Program-made: the position numbers and the translations under genes | Shown: positions 8,546 through 20,444 of the stretch, one piece after another | Position numbering within the stretch: the stretch's first letter is position 1 | Layout: each line of letters begins with the position of its first letter | DNA from: Chalara sp. BL73 | Taxonomy: Eukaryota; Ascomycota; Leotiomycetes; Helotiales | Direction: 5' to 3' | Length of the DNA: 64,000 nucleotides | Assembly (NCBI GenBank): GCA_918026815.1 | Contig: CAKJVC010000107.1 | Span: 62,001-126,000 of the forward strand | The notes under the pieces: model-generated | Databases searched by the model: none | What the model saw: the letters and a program-made list of their open reading frames with translations, nothing else | What the model was told of the DNA's origin: nothing

Positions 8546-11500
8546 TCAGGCAGCATTAGAAGCGCTATTCTCCACACCAGCCACATTCTCTACACCATCA
8601 CTGACATCTCCAGCTGTTTGCATCATTTTTCGTCTTTTTGGACTGCTTGGTGTTATTTTGCTCCTTCCATTAATTTCAATTTCAACCACGTCTTCATTTT
8701 CCCTGGGCCTTTTCGATGGATTTAATCTTTTATTAAGATCAGGTGCAAGCGATGACGTCACTGCTTCGTCCGTTTCTTTTTGTAAGTTATTTTTCAGCAA
8801 GCCAATTTCAACATCTGCATTTTGATCCGTCTGTATTAGCCGTTGCTGATCCTGTAATACACTACTTTCAGCTTCTGCATCTTGATCGACTTGTTGTGGC
8901 AATTGCTGAATTTGGCCGGTCTCAAACTCTAACTTAAATGTGTCTTTATTCAACAAGCCAGCTTCAAAATTTGCACCTTGATCGCTTTGTTTTGTTTCAC
9001 TTTTCATCAGAGCCACTTTAAGCTTACTAGTCTGAGGCTTAAACTTAAATAAGTCCTCATTCAGCAAGTCAGGTGGAGTAAAACCATTTTCTGCTGCAAG
9101 ATCATCTTTTGCAGCAACATGTGTGTTTTGCTGAGGTGGTAGATTTTGCTGAAGTGGTAGATTCTGCTGAGATAGTAAATTCTGCTGAAGTGGTGGGTTC
9201 TGCTGAAATAGTAGATTCTGCTGAGGTGGTGGATTCTGCTGAGGTGGTGGATTCTGCTGAGGTGGTATATTCCGCTGAGGTGGTGGATTATGGACATGAG
9301 GCTGGGCTGCCGTGTGTGGTTGTTCCTGCGCGAGCGGCATACCCTGAGCATGTGGTTGAGGCATTGGGTTTGCGTTCCCTTGCTGAAGCGGCAAATTCTG
9401 CATATCTTCTTCTACTTGCTGGCAAGTAGCCAGCGCAACTCCAGTTGGTGGAGTGCAAAGAGTATCTTTGAAATTTTCCGGATACGAGTACATTTTAGCA
9501 AAATTTGATGCACTATGAATATACTGTACGTACTGCCGCGCTAACTCTTTGTTTGCTGGGTATGCGTTAAGCTGATTTAATATTTCGTGCGCATCCCTAA
9601 TAGCGTCGCAACTGCGTCCGAAATTTTCAAAGCTGAATGGCGGGATTTTCGGCAATTTAGCATTTTTGTTAGTTTTCTGCAGAGTTTTAACCTTCAGTCT
9701 CATCTCCTCAATGTTAGCGTCGATTAAAGCTTTTGCATCCGCCATTTGATTAATATTTTGTGTGTAGTATCCATTCAACCAACTTCTAAGAGGTCCATTT
9801 ACCCCACCGATCTTTGAGTGAATTTTTGTTAATTCAACCGCCGCCGCTTTATACTCATCAGTATCTTCTCCTTCATAGTCAGAATCATTTTCATCTCCAC
9901 TCTCATTATTCTTATTATCGCTATCATCAGGCTGGGTAATATTAATTTCGTGATCAATCTGTGGTGGAATCTCTATTTCACCATTATGAGAAGGTAGTTC
10001 CACGAGTCCCAGACATATATCCGCAGGGTTATATTCTGCAGGATAAATATTTTTCTTGCGCAATTTCGAAATATTACTATTGACTATTTGAAGCAACGTC
10101 ACAAAGCTATTGTTTGTTTTCTTGTTATATTCGGATCGATAAGTTTTCATCCAGATATTTCGTGACTCTTGCAAACAAAAAGCGTATGAATGCAAAGGTG
10201 CAATTTTCTGTCTTAATGGAATATAGTTGAGACAAGCAGCAAAGTTTTCTTCTTGGCTCAGCTTTGAGCTTGATAATTTAGGCTGTTTTATTGGCAGTAA
10301 TTGAACTTGCCCAAAAGTCACTTCTTGTTTTAGAGCTGTGTTCTGCAAAACGATTGCTTTGTTCACGCTGTCTAGAACAATACTCCCAGTAGCCGCATAA
10401 TCGTCAAAATTTTCCCGGAGTTCTTTGAAGAACTCTTTATTAGTCGGTTTATTTGAAAGCATTGCTTTAAGCTCAATCCATTTCTCAGATTGAGACTTCT
10501 GAGCCTCAAAAGCCTTTCTGTACTGGTCTCTCCAGAAATCTTGCTCTTCCGATGGCTTTTTAATAATCTCTTGGAAATGGCTTTGATCTTGTAGCTTAGG
10601 CTCACAAATGCCGGCGGTCGTCCCTAAAGGGTCCACTGTCAAAATAAAGGAGGAGCGCATTTCGATGCTGTCAACTCCGGTTTGGGAGCTATCTTCTGCC
10701 GCAAAAAGCTCTATTTCGCTTTCCAGATTAAAATCTTTCTCATGTTCCGTTTGAGATACGGGATTATCAGAACCTCCAACAAGCGAAAGATGTAATGGCT
10801 GGAAATCTAATGCTTGTTGTGTAAATTCTGAAACTTTGTTTGAGTGAACAAGCCAAGTAGCTTTTTGTGGAAAAGATTCCTCCCAAACCTCTAGTGTCAA
10901 AGGTTGCAATCCAGTCTGTACAGACCAAGTAAAGCAAGCAAAGTTACTGGTCAAGTAGATTCTGTATAATGCTTCTAACGGAAAAAGTGTTGGTGGAAAG
11001 TCCATAATCGCACAACACTCTTCTTTTTCATCATATAGTAAGGAGCACCCTCGAGGAGGTTGCAGATTACTCCTAAATTTTTCGAGCTCGTTCTCGCAAG
11101 TTGGTATACGCAAGGATGAGTCTAACCATTGCAATTTCACCTGGGAAAAGAACATTTTGTAAATGTGATCGTCGCTGGCATCTGTGCCATTTTGCTTCCA
11201 CCACTGGCTTCCCTCTGGATATACTAAGCTGTAGATATGTTCTGGTTTTTGCTCCATGGTGTGTATAACCTGGGTCCGTGGTATAATCCTTTGGATATTG
11301 TTAGGCTCGCGCACAAACATTGTCCAGGCTATTCTATGTCGCAGATAGTGGTCCATCTCGTGCTTCCACTTACGCCGAAATACACATCGCATCCCGTTAT
11401 ACTCTATAAATGATAGCTGCTGCTGTGATGTGGTGGTGGAGCTTGTTATGTGATCGTTTTCCATATCATCCATAGATATATCTTGTTGCTGTTCTTCTGA

Positions 11501-13998
11501 GTGCTTCTCCAAATTATTGCTATTGTCTGGCTTATCGCCCGAGACCATTTCTATTTTTTCTAGTACTTGCATTGCTGAGTCTATATTCATAGCACTAACA
11601 TTAATATTTTGTTCTTGTTCTTCCGAGTGCTTCTCCAAGCTATTGCTATTGTCCAGCTTATCGCCCGACGTAATCTCCATTTTTTCTAGTACTTGATCTG
11701 CTGCAATACTCTCTGTACCACGGACTGAATCAACGTTTGGCGTTGCTGAGTCCACATTCGCGATATCAATATTAATATTTTCATTCGCAAGAGTGTTATT
11801 GATTTCGGTAGATCCATGACTGCTATCCGCATCATATGGAAGCGATATCACCGATCTTGGTCTATTACTGCCTGAGCTCTGCATGGATACCTGGCTGCTT
11901 GTGGAAAGTGTAGAGCGTTGAGATATGGGAGGCATACTAGCCTTCTCTCCGCCAATTCCTGTAGCTGCTTCATCGAGCATCATTGATGTCCTCTGCGAAC
12001 CAGTTGATGTTATGATCGGCGATCGAGGTGGGGTTTCCGGTAATGAAGGTAGTTCTGTCAGAATTTGCGCCTGGACTTCCTGTAAGCTAGAATGTGCTGA
12101 TTCCAATTTTTCTTGACTTTCAACCTTAGCTGGTGAATTAATTCGGGTATCTCCAGCAGACATGTAATGGTCAAGAATGGGTGATCTAGAGCGATCTTCG
12201 GGTAGTGATATGTCTTGTAAATCTCTAATAGGAGAACTTGTATCTGGCAAGGGTTGCTCTTTAATCATTTCTATATCAATAGGGTTCGCTACATCTTGTG
12301 TACCTTGAGGCTCAGTGTGAGCTTCGGCATGGGGCGTTGCTCTCTGCTCTGAAGCGACCTCTAGCTCGTCTTTACGAAGAGGCTCTTTTGGGGAGGTGCT
12401 GGTGTTCATGTTGGTGTTTGAGCTTTCGTTCGTCTCGAACGCTACACTCTGGCCATTAGGTGTCACGGTTTGAGCGTCGTTCATAGGTATATCCTCGCTG
12501 CTAGAAATCTCAGTGCTGGAGTCACTGTCAAACTCCATGTCATCATCATCTTCGAGTGCCAAAGGATCTCCTGTAACAAAGGTCGGTCCAAAAAATGACT
12601 CCATAAAATCCCGAAAGATAAAAATGCTGTTTGGTATGTTTTCTGATGATGGGCCTGTCCCATCTACAAGCCATGGTAAAAAGAGGCATCTTTTCCCGAC
12701 AGCATATGAAGTTTGATACGGAATCCCACATCTCCTACGTAAATCGTACTTAGTGTTTGCGCTTTCTTCTAATCTGGCTTCACTGTTTGTCTGCAACTCC
12801 TCAGGAAGCTGAGAAAGAACCCTATTCGCGAGTCGCTCGATAGCTTCATTCGAATAGCCAGCATACATCTGCCTTAAAGACGAGAGAACACTTTCACGCC
12901 TCGGATCATTTAAGATACGATCCTTTAATTTCAAGGTTTCTAGCCCTAATTTTTGAAAGGTCATTGCAATTTTGAATTGCAAGGCAGGGTTTAAAGAAGC
13001 TTTATAAGGATCCACTCGGGGGTCTTTTCTGGGACCTCTACCTCCTAAATCCGCGAAATTTCTTAGTACGGATAGCCAAATTTGCTTGTAGATCAGATCC
13101 CAGCTCTTTTTCTTTGAAAGGTTATCAATAGTGTAAAAAGTGTCATCCGATGTCTCAATCAAAATGTGCGAGTTCGGTGTCCAGCTCGATTTCCAGGTAA
13201 CATATAAAGCCTTGTCCAAGTTGTCAGGGCAACCATTTGGAAGGATCAAGTCTTTCAATAACTTGGCACCTACTTCCAAGTACTTCATGTTCTCGTGTAA
13301 AGTTTTAATACTTGGAATAAGACATTTAATCTTCAAGAGCGATTCCTTTAGTTGAATTCTCGACACAGGGTCTGTAATCGAGGGGAAGAGGAGGCCGGCT
13401 CGCATGGCTTGAGAAATAAATTCTCTGTCGAGCTTGCTACTACCGGGACATCTACCTTGAACTAATTCAACGGTTTGCGTATCAAACGCTAATTTAAAAG
13501 AACTATTGCCTAAAGTGATGTCCTTTGAAACCTTTTTGATATGGCGTAAATATCGCTTAAATTCCTAGAAATATTTATTAGTCCTAAGCCGCTTCTTAAA
13601 GTAATAACACAGACCTTTTTACAATGTAATGCCAGATGTCTCTGAATATTCCCAAGTTCGAAGCCACTCCAATGCCCAGGGTAAGGGAGTAATTTATCGA
13701 AGCACGTTATCAAGTCCTTATGTTTAAGAAGCATCTTGAGCGCAGTACGCTTGCATTGTGAGAGACATTCCATGTAGCGAGGCACCTCGTGATTCTGGCA
13801 AGATCTAATGTTACGGTATACATCTCCATCACTGATTTTTGCTTGATTTCGAATCTGCTCTGCAGTACTTTCCTCAAATGAAAAATGCGTGAATTGCAAA
13901 TGTGAGATATCTACCTTTGATGTGCCAAGAAACTTTTTGTTCGGGCGAGTTTCCTTCTGCACCTCTCTAATATCAAGATAAGACGTCATGTTGTCCAC
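8546..13998 (-). CDS. DUF3723 family protein, 1,800 aa
   Basis: Large DUF3723 protein of unknown biochemical role, known as recurrent Starship cargo. Exons are 13998-13615 and 13564-8546. The 50-bp intron (GTCTGT, branch GGACTAAT, TTCTAG) joins the family stretch LALHCKK to EFKRYLRHI in phase 0. Family-like blocks: FLGTSKVDISHL near residue 23, SDGDVYRNIRS, LLPYPGHWSGF, RCPGSSKLD, LFPSI then KYLEVGAKLLK, and RCGIPYQTSYAVGKRCLF. The rest is long and low-complexity: acidic and Ser-rich runs, then about ten PPQQN-like repeats (about residues 1,550-1,610), and a basic C-terminus (SPKRRK). It is longer than most relatives I know. The frame is intact. The neighbouring ferric reductase is transcribed in the same direction. 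The role in the element is unknown. Confidence 0.85.
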
Positions 13999-14666
13999 GC
14001 TGTTTGAAGCCTAACCCCACGAAGAAACACAAATGGGCGAAAGGAAACAGCGGCGCTTAAGAACTCGGGTCCAGATTAATCATCATTTCCAAGACATTTG
14101 TCTTTCAAGTAACAGAAAAATGACTGCCCTCTATTAGTAGAATTCTACTAGCAAGGCACTTATCGAGTTCTACTAATAGATTTCTACCAGTAGAACCGAA
14201 AACTAAATTCTACTAGTAAATTTCTACCAGTAGAACGGAAAACTAAAAATTCTACTAGTAAATTTCTACTAGTAGAACGGAAACTAAATTCTACTAGTAA
14301 ATTTCTACCAGTAGAACGGAAAAATAAATTCTACTAGTAAATTTCTACCAGTAGAACGGAAAACTAAATTCTACTAGTAAATTTCTACCAGTAGAACGGA
14401 AAACCTAAATTCTACACTCTAGGTTTTTGGATTAGTATAGCACGCTCTTTGCCATGAGGTATTTCTTGTATCATGAACGTTTTTGTTTATGAACTCGTTA
14501 AAATGGAAGGATCTACTTATAGGAAAAGCTTAATCTGTTAACTTCTAGACCTAGATTCTTAACCATGTTGGGCTCTATAGTACAGCACTAAATTTAATAT
14601 GAAACCATGTAATATGGCGATATAAAAAAACCATTCTAAGTATAAGAAAATGTAAATTTTGCTCCA
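13999..14666. other. Spacer between DUF3723 and ferric reductase genes
   Basis: Holds the DUF3723 upstream region and a minisatellite of hairpin units (14,168-14,408). No gene is seen. Confidence 0.5.
14168..14408. repeat. Minisatellite of six ~40-bp hairpin units
   Basis: Six head-to-tail units of 39-42 bp. Each reads TTCTACTAGTAAATTTCTAC, then CAGTAGAACGGAAAACTAAA with small variations. Within each unit TTCTACT pairs with AGTAGAA, so every unit can form a stem-loop. It lies between two cargo genes, upstream of DUF3723 and downstream of the ferric reductase. Confidence 0.9.
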
Positions 14667-16621
14667 TTAATCTACCAATGCATGCTCTTCCTCGATAGGA
14701 GTTAGCTTTCCTAATAGTTTCCTTTGTTCCCGTTTTCTAGATCTCCCAATAATTCTCGTTTTAGTCAAGCGCTTCAATTCTATATTCTCTGTAAATTCGC
14801 TACGTTTCAACCTGTTTTTGCGCAATAAAGCCACTCCTCTATTCGCTTCTAAGTCGTCTGGCGCAGTAGGCCGGATTCCAGGATAAGCGTTTCGAATAGC
14901 TTCCGGCTGGAATTCTGCTTCTGCGAATTCGACAGTACCGGACTCATTCATATTCTCTAAGAATAATTTTCGAATCGAACGGTTAAATGATGCTTTCCCG
15001 CAAACTAACTATATTAGATAGAGGAAGTAGTTATGCATTTGACTAAGCACTTACCTGCGACCTTTGTCCTACCAGCAGACCTTTGAATCTGCTTTTCCAT
15101 GACACCTTTGATAACAGGTTCAGGCTCTATTTGATAAAGGCAGCGCCAATGTTCATCCAACTCAATTGACGGATCTTTCGATTTCTTGTCAGGGTAAAAA
15201 CATGTGAAAGATAAAATAAGCTATATCCATGTTTAGCAATTACCGTTGAAGCGGGAGACATTTTGACCTACTCTCTTTGAGTCTACCTCCTGTAGTTTGA
15301 CCAGCCAATCCGATATCCATTCTTCCTGTGCGTTATCTTCCAACACCCAGTAAAAGTCAATTTTCCTGGTGATTAGCCCTTTGCGATAGGACGCATAACT
15401 TGCTCTCCTGAATGTCATATAACGGATATACGGAAGGATCCCCGCAATGCCAATACCATTTGCTATAAGAATGACAGTCTCATAGCCTTCCAGATGGAGG
15501 TCTTTCCCGTAAGGGCCATCTATAGTAACGTTTTGAAGGGAATTTCGAGCCGCTAGCGCAGCACTAATACCTGTCTGAGGTTGCACCAGGAATGCCAGAT
15601 CCGTCGCATTTAAGGAGTCATTCCACCAGGTAATTACATAGGGATGTGATTCAAATCTTCTGCGTATTCCCATGTCGGAGAGAAATAGGTAACCATACTG
15701 TCCTGGGCGAATTGAGAGAGGTCGTCGAAGAGTCAGATCTATACGAATGGCACTAACTCTTTCCTTGGATTGGTCATAATAGAAATTGCGAATTTCAACC
15801 TTTGTCGTTCTGTTATAATACGCTATCCGAAGCAGCCGCAATACGGTATTCAGTGCCCATAAACTTAGCGCCGCTACTGGGTACATCCATTTCTTCGCGC
15901 TGGAGAATTGGAGGTGTTTGACTAGCGCTATAACGACAATGAATGATAGAAGAAAATGCACTTTTAAAAAGATTTCGTAAGCAAGCTGTCGAACTATGTA
16001 AAGCGAAGTGACAAGAAGAAGCGCTAATGCTGAAGTTGCCTATATTACTTAGTTTATACGTAACTATAAGAAGCGTATTTCATATACCGAAATTCCTGAG
16101 ATTTGGAACGAATCAAATGTCCATGGCTGACCAGAAGCAGCAACGAGAATCATGTGCAGTACCCCCTGCATAATGGCGACACGGCCTACCCAATGGTGAG
16201 CGAGGTAGTATGTGTGGATAGATATTCCTAGGTAGTTGGCGAGAAGGTTTGTACGACCGCCCAGAAACAAAGGGATAAGATTGACGGATGCCATTGTTCC
16301 AGAACGCAACATAAGATCTGAAATATTGTGTACACCTAAACCCATACAAAATCCGTTCATCGCAAAGTAGCCGCCTAAAATTGCGCCTTCTAAACGGGTG
16401 ACATTCCAATATCTGCATTTAAAGAGCAATTGGCAATATCGACGTTCAAAGAGCCATGGGCAATATCGACTCTGAAAGAGCCATGGGTATATAAAATGTT
16501 TGCGTGCATAGTATCTGGCGCTTTCAAGAAATGGTGGGGAGGCCACACGATAAAGTACATAGAGCACAAGCAACACCAAAATCGCCGCGCCCGATATGCC
16601 ATACCACTGCGTGGGATTCAT
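14667..16621 (-). CDS. Ferric/cupric reductase transmembrane protein, 601 aa
   Basis: FRE-type metalloreductase that moves electrons from NADPH through FAD and two hemes across the plasma membrane to reduce iron or copper before uptake. Exons: 16621-16088, 16039-15272, 15220-15055, 15004-14667 (602 codons with stop, phases consistent). The heme-binding membrane core shows STYLAHHWVGR-like ISIHTYYLAHHWVGR and GVLHMILVAA. The FAD site is PGQYGYLF and SHPYVI, and the nucleotide site is IANGIGIAGILPY. The conserved EFQP terminus (AEAEFQP) is followed by an unusual basic tail of about 75 residues. The short repeated YPWLF/CPWLF/CQLLF motif near the N-terminus is also odd. It reads toward DUF3723, and its 5' end faces the gene at 16,997. 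FRE genes are a known Starship accessory family. Confidence 0.88.
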
Positions 16622-16996
16622 GTTAAAGTTGAGTCTCTCTCAAGCTAGCTGCGGGATGGAACCTCTGATATACGCTTGAATAACCAGTGGGTCCCGTCTA
16701 TATCCACCATATTGGAATCAGTATTCTGGGAGCCAAAGTTTTTAGTTGTCGATTTTCTGAAATCAACATAGGACGCTTGGCTTTGGTGGTGGGGCATCAA
16801 TAGTGGGGTTCTTTGGGTGGGTCGGTACGAACGTTCTCCGATTCGACTAGTGGTGGCGCGCGCTTATATCATTTATTTTAGGCGCGCTTGTCCCTTGTCT
16901 TTGGCGCTGTGAAAAAATGTATAAAGTTCGTCGTTTTCCTGATTCTTTGTCGTTCAGAAGATCAAACGAAAAATCTATTTTATCAAACAATCATTT
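16622..16996. promoter_or_regulatory. Divergent promoter region
   Basis: 375 bp between the ferric reductase (minus) and the MADS-box-like gene (plus), so both promoters must lie here. There is a GC-rich palindromic stretch (GGCGCGCGC and later AGGCGCGCTT) at about 16,853-16,890. No recognised binding site. Confidence 0.4.
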
Positions 16997-17857
16997 TTGG
17001 GGATTCCAATCCCTCGGAATCTAACACTTGATCATTCGTCTCCTGGCAAGCAAGCAGCCATGACATTAATAATAACTCCTAAAAAGTGGCAAAGAGATGA
17101 TCTCGCCGATAAAGCAATCAAACTTCGCTCAATGACCCTTTTGAAAAAGGCATGCGAAATGTCCATGATTCGAGGATATGCAGGGGCAAGTATAACCGTG
17201 AGGAATGGAGATCAAACATTCAAATACCAGCCACCAGATTGGGTTGAGCCTAGTTCCGTGTGCTATTCCTTTGTCCTTTTATATACAAAGCTAATAAATA
17301 CGAAGTTCACAAAAGTTTACACAAAAGAGGATTTTCTCAGCCAGGCGCAAAGTTCTGAGATATCGCCAGAGAATTCTCAATCAGCTCCCGATAACCTGCT
17401 TCATGGAGTTGATGCTGTGCCTGATGGCCATGTGAATACCCATAGAGACGATACGATAGCATCGACAGAAGGCGGAATTCAATTTTCGGAGGCGGAATTT
17501 ACCAGAGCATTAATATTCTGCACGCCAGATCCTGATCCTAATGCTGTTCCTCAAGGCATATTTCCAGCCTCTCCTGCAATCAGCTTAAGCAATACACCAT
17601 CATCATCCGAAAGCATGTACAGCAACAGCGTAAGCTCAAGCGATGTCCCATCATCATCCGAAAGTATGTACAGCGCTAGTGTTAGGAGAGGCTCCCGTGA
17701 GAACTCAACTGAAAGAGGTCGAACTGCAAAGGGAATTAGAAAAAGCTCAAGCTCCAGGAAACGAGCACCAATCAAAGTCAAATCAGAATCGGTCATAGAC
17801 GACTACCTTGCGAAATATGCTCCAACATGGCGGTCACGCTCACAGCAAAGAAGGTGA
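16997..17857 (+). CDS. Divergent MADS-box-like protein, about 286 aa
   Basis: Open frame from ATG 16,997; an internal ATG at 17,060 (MTLIITPKKW) is an equally good start. The N-terminal part IKLRSMTLLKKACEMSM followed by AGASITVRNGDQTFKY resembles a degenerate MADS box (basic helix, then strand). The middle is acidic. The C-terminus has two repeats of PSSSESMYS and ends in a Ser/Arg/Lys-rich, probably nuclear, tail (RKSSSSRKRAP). A GT...AG pair around 17,260-17,320 could remove an intron, so the exact product is open. The DNA-binding assignment is an inference. It shares its promoter region with the ferric reductase and could regulate it. Confidence 0.55.
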   Translation: MGIPIPRNLTLDHSSPGKQAAMTLIITPKKWQRDDLADKAIKLRSMTLLKKACEMSMIRGYAGASITVRNGDQTFKYQPPDWVEPSSVCYSFVLLYTKLINTKFTKVYTKEDFLSQAQSSEISPENSQSAPDNLLHGVDAVPDGHVNTHRDDTIASTEGGIQFSEAEFTRALIFCTPDPDPNAVPQGIFPASPAISLSNTPSSSESMYSNSVSSSDVPSSSESMYSASVRRGSRENSTERGRTAKGIRKSSSSRKRAPIKVKSESVIDDYLAKYAPTWRSRSQQRR

Positions 17858-18234
17858 ACGAGATACATGCATTTGTAGACCCTAGAGACAATTTTCCTAT
17901 ATAGGCGTTGAAGAATTATTGCTTTTAGATATTGACCCATAATCTACTCTCATTCATGATTTGGTGCCTTTCTATGTGTGGTTATCATATAGGGGCTCCG
18001 CGTTTTAATGCTCAGCTGATTTGTTCTTCGCGCGCGGTTATGACAAGTTAGCGTATATTTACTATCCAATAAGACCAAAGAGATCTCATCTCCGGGAGAA
18101 GTCGTTGAATGACAATGATTCGTTGACTCTGATCACGCCCTAACGTAAGCGAGAACCCCTTTTTTAAGCGAAAGCCCTTTGTTTCAGATACCTTTGATTT
18201 ATTAACTCTTTCACTATCTAGCTACAGACTGCGA
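17858..18234. other. Intergenic with a repeated 18-mer
   Basis: No gene seen. Contains TAAGCGAGAACCCCTTTT at 18,146-18,163, followed by a looser second copy (TAAGCGAAAGCCCTTTG). The same 18-mer recurs at 26,217-26,234. The motif layout recalls the paired motifs in the NLR element ends. Confidence 0.45.
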
Positions 18235-19159
18235 CTACTTCAATTGGCGAGCGAACCTTTCTTCCCTTGCTCCGCAATCTTCAATATAGCGTCTAGTTTC
18301 TGCTATTTTCTTGCGCAAATTTTTCAATTCGCGCAATTGATGCTGCCAACCTTCGCGCATGTCATCCTCTATAGCATCCAAGCTTTCAGCCATGCTTTTC
18401 AGGTCACCGTTCACTGTGTTCATCCATAAATTCTCATCGGCTATATAATTGTCGAATTTGCGCTTTGAGGGAGTTCGAGAAGACTTTCGAGTGGAGGCTT
18501 GAGAGCGAGTCTTAGACGTCTGAGTGTCTCTACCTGGTATCGCAGACGCTAATGCTACCCACATTAGTCACTTTCAAATCATTCTGGTTCGATAACGTAC
18601 CAGAAATATCACTGGAACCCATCCTGACAATCTCGCCTTCGGAATCATCAGAATCGGGTACTTCATAGATATCTAGTCAATCGTCAGATGCCGCAAGGAG
18701 CTAGACTATAATTTCTTACCCTTTTTATCATGTGCGACTGCTTCATGGACAGACTCGAGAGCTTTCTTCTTGGTGGAGTCAATGCCTTCGCCATTGTTCA
18801 AGATGCCCGTATTTGCCTCTGTGCGAGCTCCAATGACCTCAGAGCCTGCTGTGCCATCAATGGCTAGATAATCTATAAGTTATAAGTCAGCTTTGTTCAT
18901 AGGTTTGTGGGCAATCATCGATCATACCTTCTCTGGGTAAGAGTGAACCATCACTAAACTCGTCAACAGATTCCGAATCCTGATTCGATTCATTCATAAC
19001 GTCAGTCGCCGCAAGTTGATAGCTTTGGCCTCCCAAAATACTGTCCCAAGCGATAGTAATCTCCCGATCTTGTTTGCTGGTTGGGCTGCAGTTTACCGAA
19101 ATATTTGAACGAGGTGGTGATACGAGAGACAAAGCCGTACTAAGTCTATGGTGTGGCAT
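18235..19159 (-). CDS. Hypothetical protein with C-terminal coiled coil, 258 aa
   Basis: Not recognised. Four exons: 19159-18928, 18872-18720, 18672-18601, 18554-18235. All junctions have GT/AG ends with matching phases and the total is 259 codons. The first two thirds are polar and acidic (SDDSEGE, DSESVDEF), then a basic Ser/Thr/Arg patch (SSRTPSKRK) and a strongly charged helix-forming end (LRELKNLRKKIAETRRYIE) that should form a coiled coil. This suggests a nuclear or scaffold protein, but no function is claimed. It reads away from the plus-strand gene cluster that follows. Confidence 0.7.
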
Positions 19160-20064
19160 CTTGAGTTCCGCTGTTGCTGTCTATGGAGATATTGATAGTC
19201 AATGAATGAAAGATGAGTGATAGATTGAACATGCAAAATAACGAGAGAAGGTCTTTTATCTTATAGTCTACAAACAGGGCCGACTGCGTCAACACGAGGT
19301 CCAGGCTGTCACGGAGCTGGGGCATACAACGCAATATTCTACCTTGGTTGGTGTTTCAGTTTGTGCAAAGCAAGAGCAGAATGCCTGGGGATCGGCTGCT
19401 AAGCCAGGTTCCGTCCATCTGATGGCTATAATGCGACCACAGATTATGCTTCCTGCCTGGTCTAGCCGCCGTTCATGGACAGAAGAGGGATGATCGTTTC
19501 CCTGGCACCTTTGCAGTTGCTTGTACTCAGCCACTTACGAATTTCGATCAATGCAGCAACTACAAATCTGCCTCGCTTTACTGCCTCCAATGCTCGGCCC
19601 CAACATTTCTTGGTCGTGGGCTAAGGACACACTTGCGCAATGATCATTTCATTGGACTTGCTCCCTGTGAGTGCAACAAAGGATCAATAAGCTGAGCGGT
19701 TACTGCTACTCTATGTAACTTCGAAGTATCAAGATCTCACCAACAATAGCTCAGAATTTTTAACCAAGTCTCAGGTCCGACTCAGATATACCAAACAACC
19801 TAGGCGTAGGCATGGATCATGAGTGAAGCTAGCTGGATAACGCACCGGTCGCATAATGGCGAGGTACCAACAGGTGAGACACCGCATGGATGCCTAAAGA
19901 TATCCTTCCGTTGGCGAAGCCGAGGAGGGATCGTACCTGCTTAACCATGTATGATATACAGGCTTAGCCAAGTTTGCTAGTGTTTATTATCATATAAGAG
20001 GAGGCGAAAGGACGCCATAGTTTTCAAACATTTTTCTTTCATCAGAACACTCTACACCAGCAAC
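19160..20064. other. Intergenic with a possible C2H2 fragment
   Basis: No intact gene recognised. On the plus strand, about 19,540-19,700 encodes a stretch with CLQC followed by THLRNDH, compatible with one C2H2 zinc finger, but no start or full frame is visible. Confidence 0.3.
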
Positions 20065-20444
20065 ATGTCACAGCACGAAGAGGAGATATGGATATGTGTG
20101 GGTAAATTCGATCTGGGTGATCAGTTTGGACGCACACAGGAGTTGAATGAGCATTCAAGCTCCCATGAATCAAACACGGCTCAAGATTATCCTGTAGATG
20201 TAAGTCAACGAAATTCCGTTCCCGCCCGCACGACTAATTGCTCATGAAATAGACACAAATCATGGTTCATACGGGCAATGGCATTCGTGTAACAATTTCC
20301 ACATGTATAATGTCTCAGCCGGATGCGGGTTGCTTTGGAGTCCATGGTGGACATATCAGCTCCATTGCAGGTAGGCAACAAATCCAACAGAGTTGTCCCA
20401 GAGTGATTAATGTTCATGATAGTTTCACTGCCTCGAACAGATAA
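20065..20444 (+). CDS. Small hypothetical protein, 108 aa
   Basis: Two exons, 20065-20199 and 20253-20444, joined by a 53-bp GTAAGT...ATAG intron with a GACTAAT branch sequence; 109 codons in phase. It follows a TATA-like and CA-rich leader. The N-terminus is acidic and Trp-containing (EEEIWICVGKFD). The second half is rich in Gly, His and Cys. There is no signal peptide and no recognised family. The clean intron supports a real gene; the function is unknown. Confidence 0.5.

Noticed and set aside
9061..9351. Repetitive open frames on both strands over the PPQQN region
   Set aside because: They arise from the CAG/CTG-rich repeat in other frames of the DUF3723 gene.
13405..13564. Apparent frameshift splitting the DUF3723 gene
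   Set aside because: A 50-bp intron with donor, branch and acceptor at 13,565-13,614 restores one frame and joins the conserved stretch.
14168..14408. CRISPR-like look of the regular repeats
   Set aside because: Units are contiguous with no unique spacers, in a eukaryotic genome; it is a minisatellite.
15221..15271. Two in-frame stop codons in the ferric reductase
   Set aside because: They fall inside a 51-bp GTAGGT...ATAG intron with a GCTAAAC branch; the coding frame is intact.
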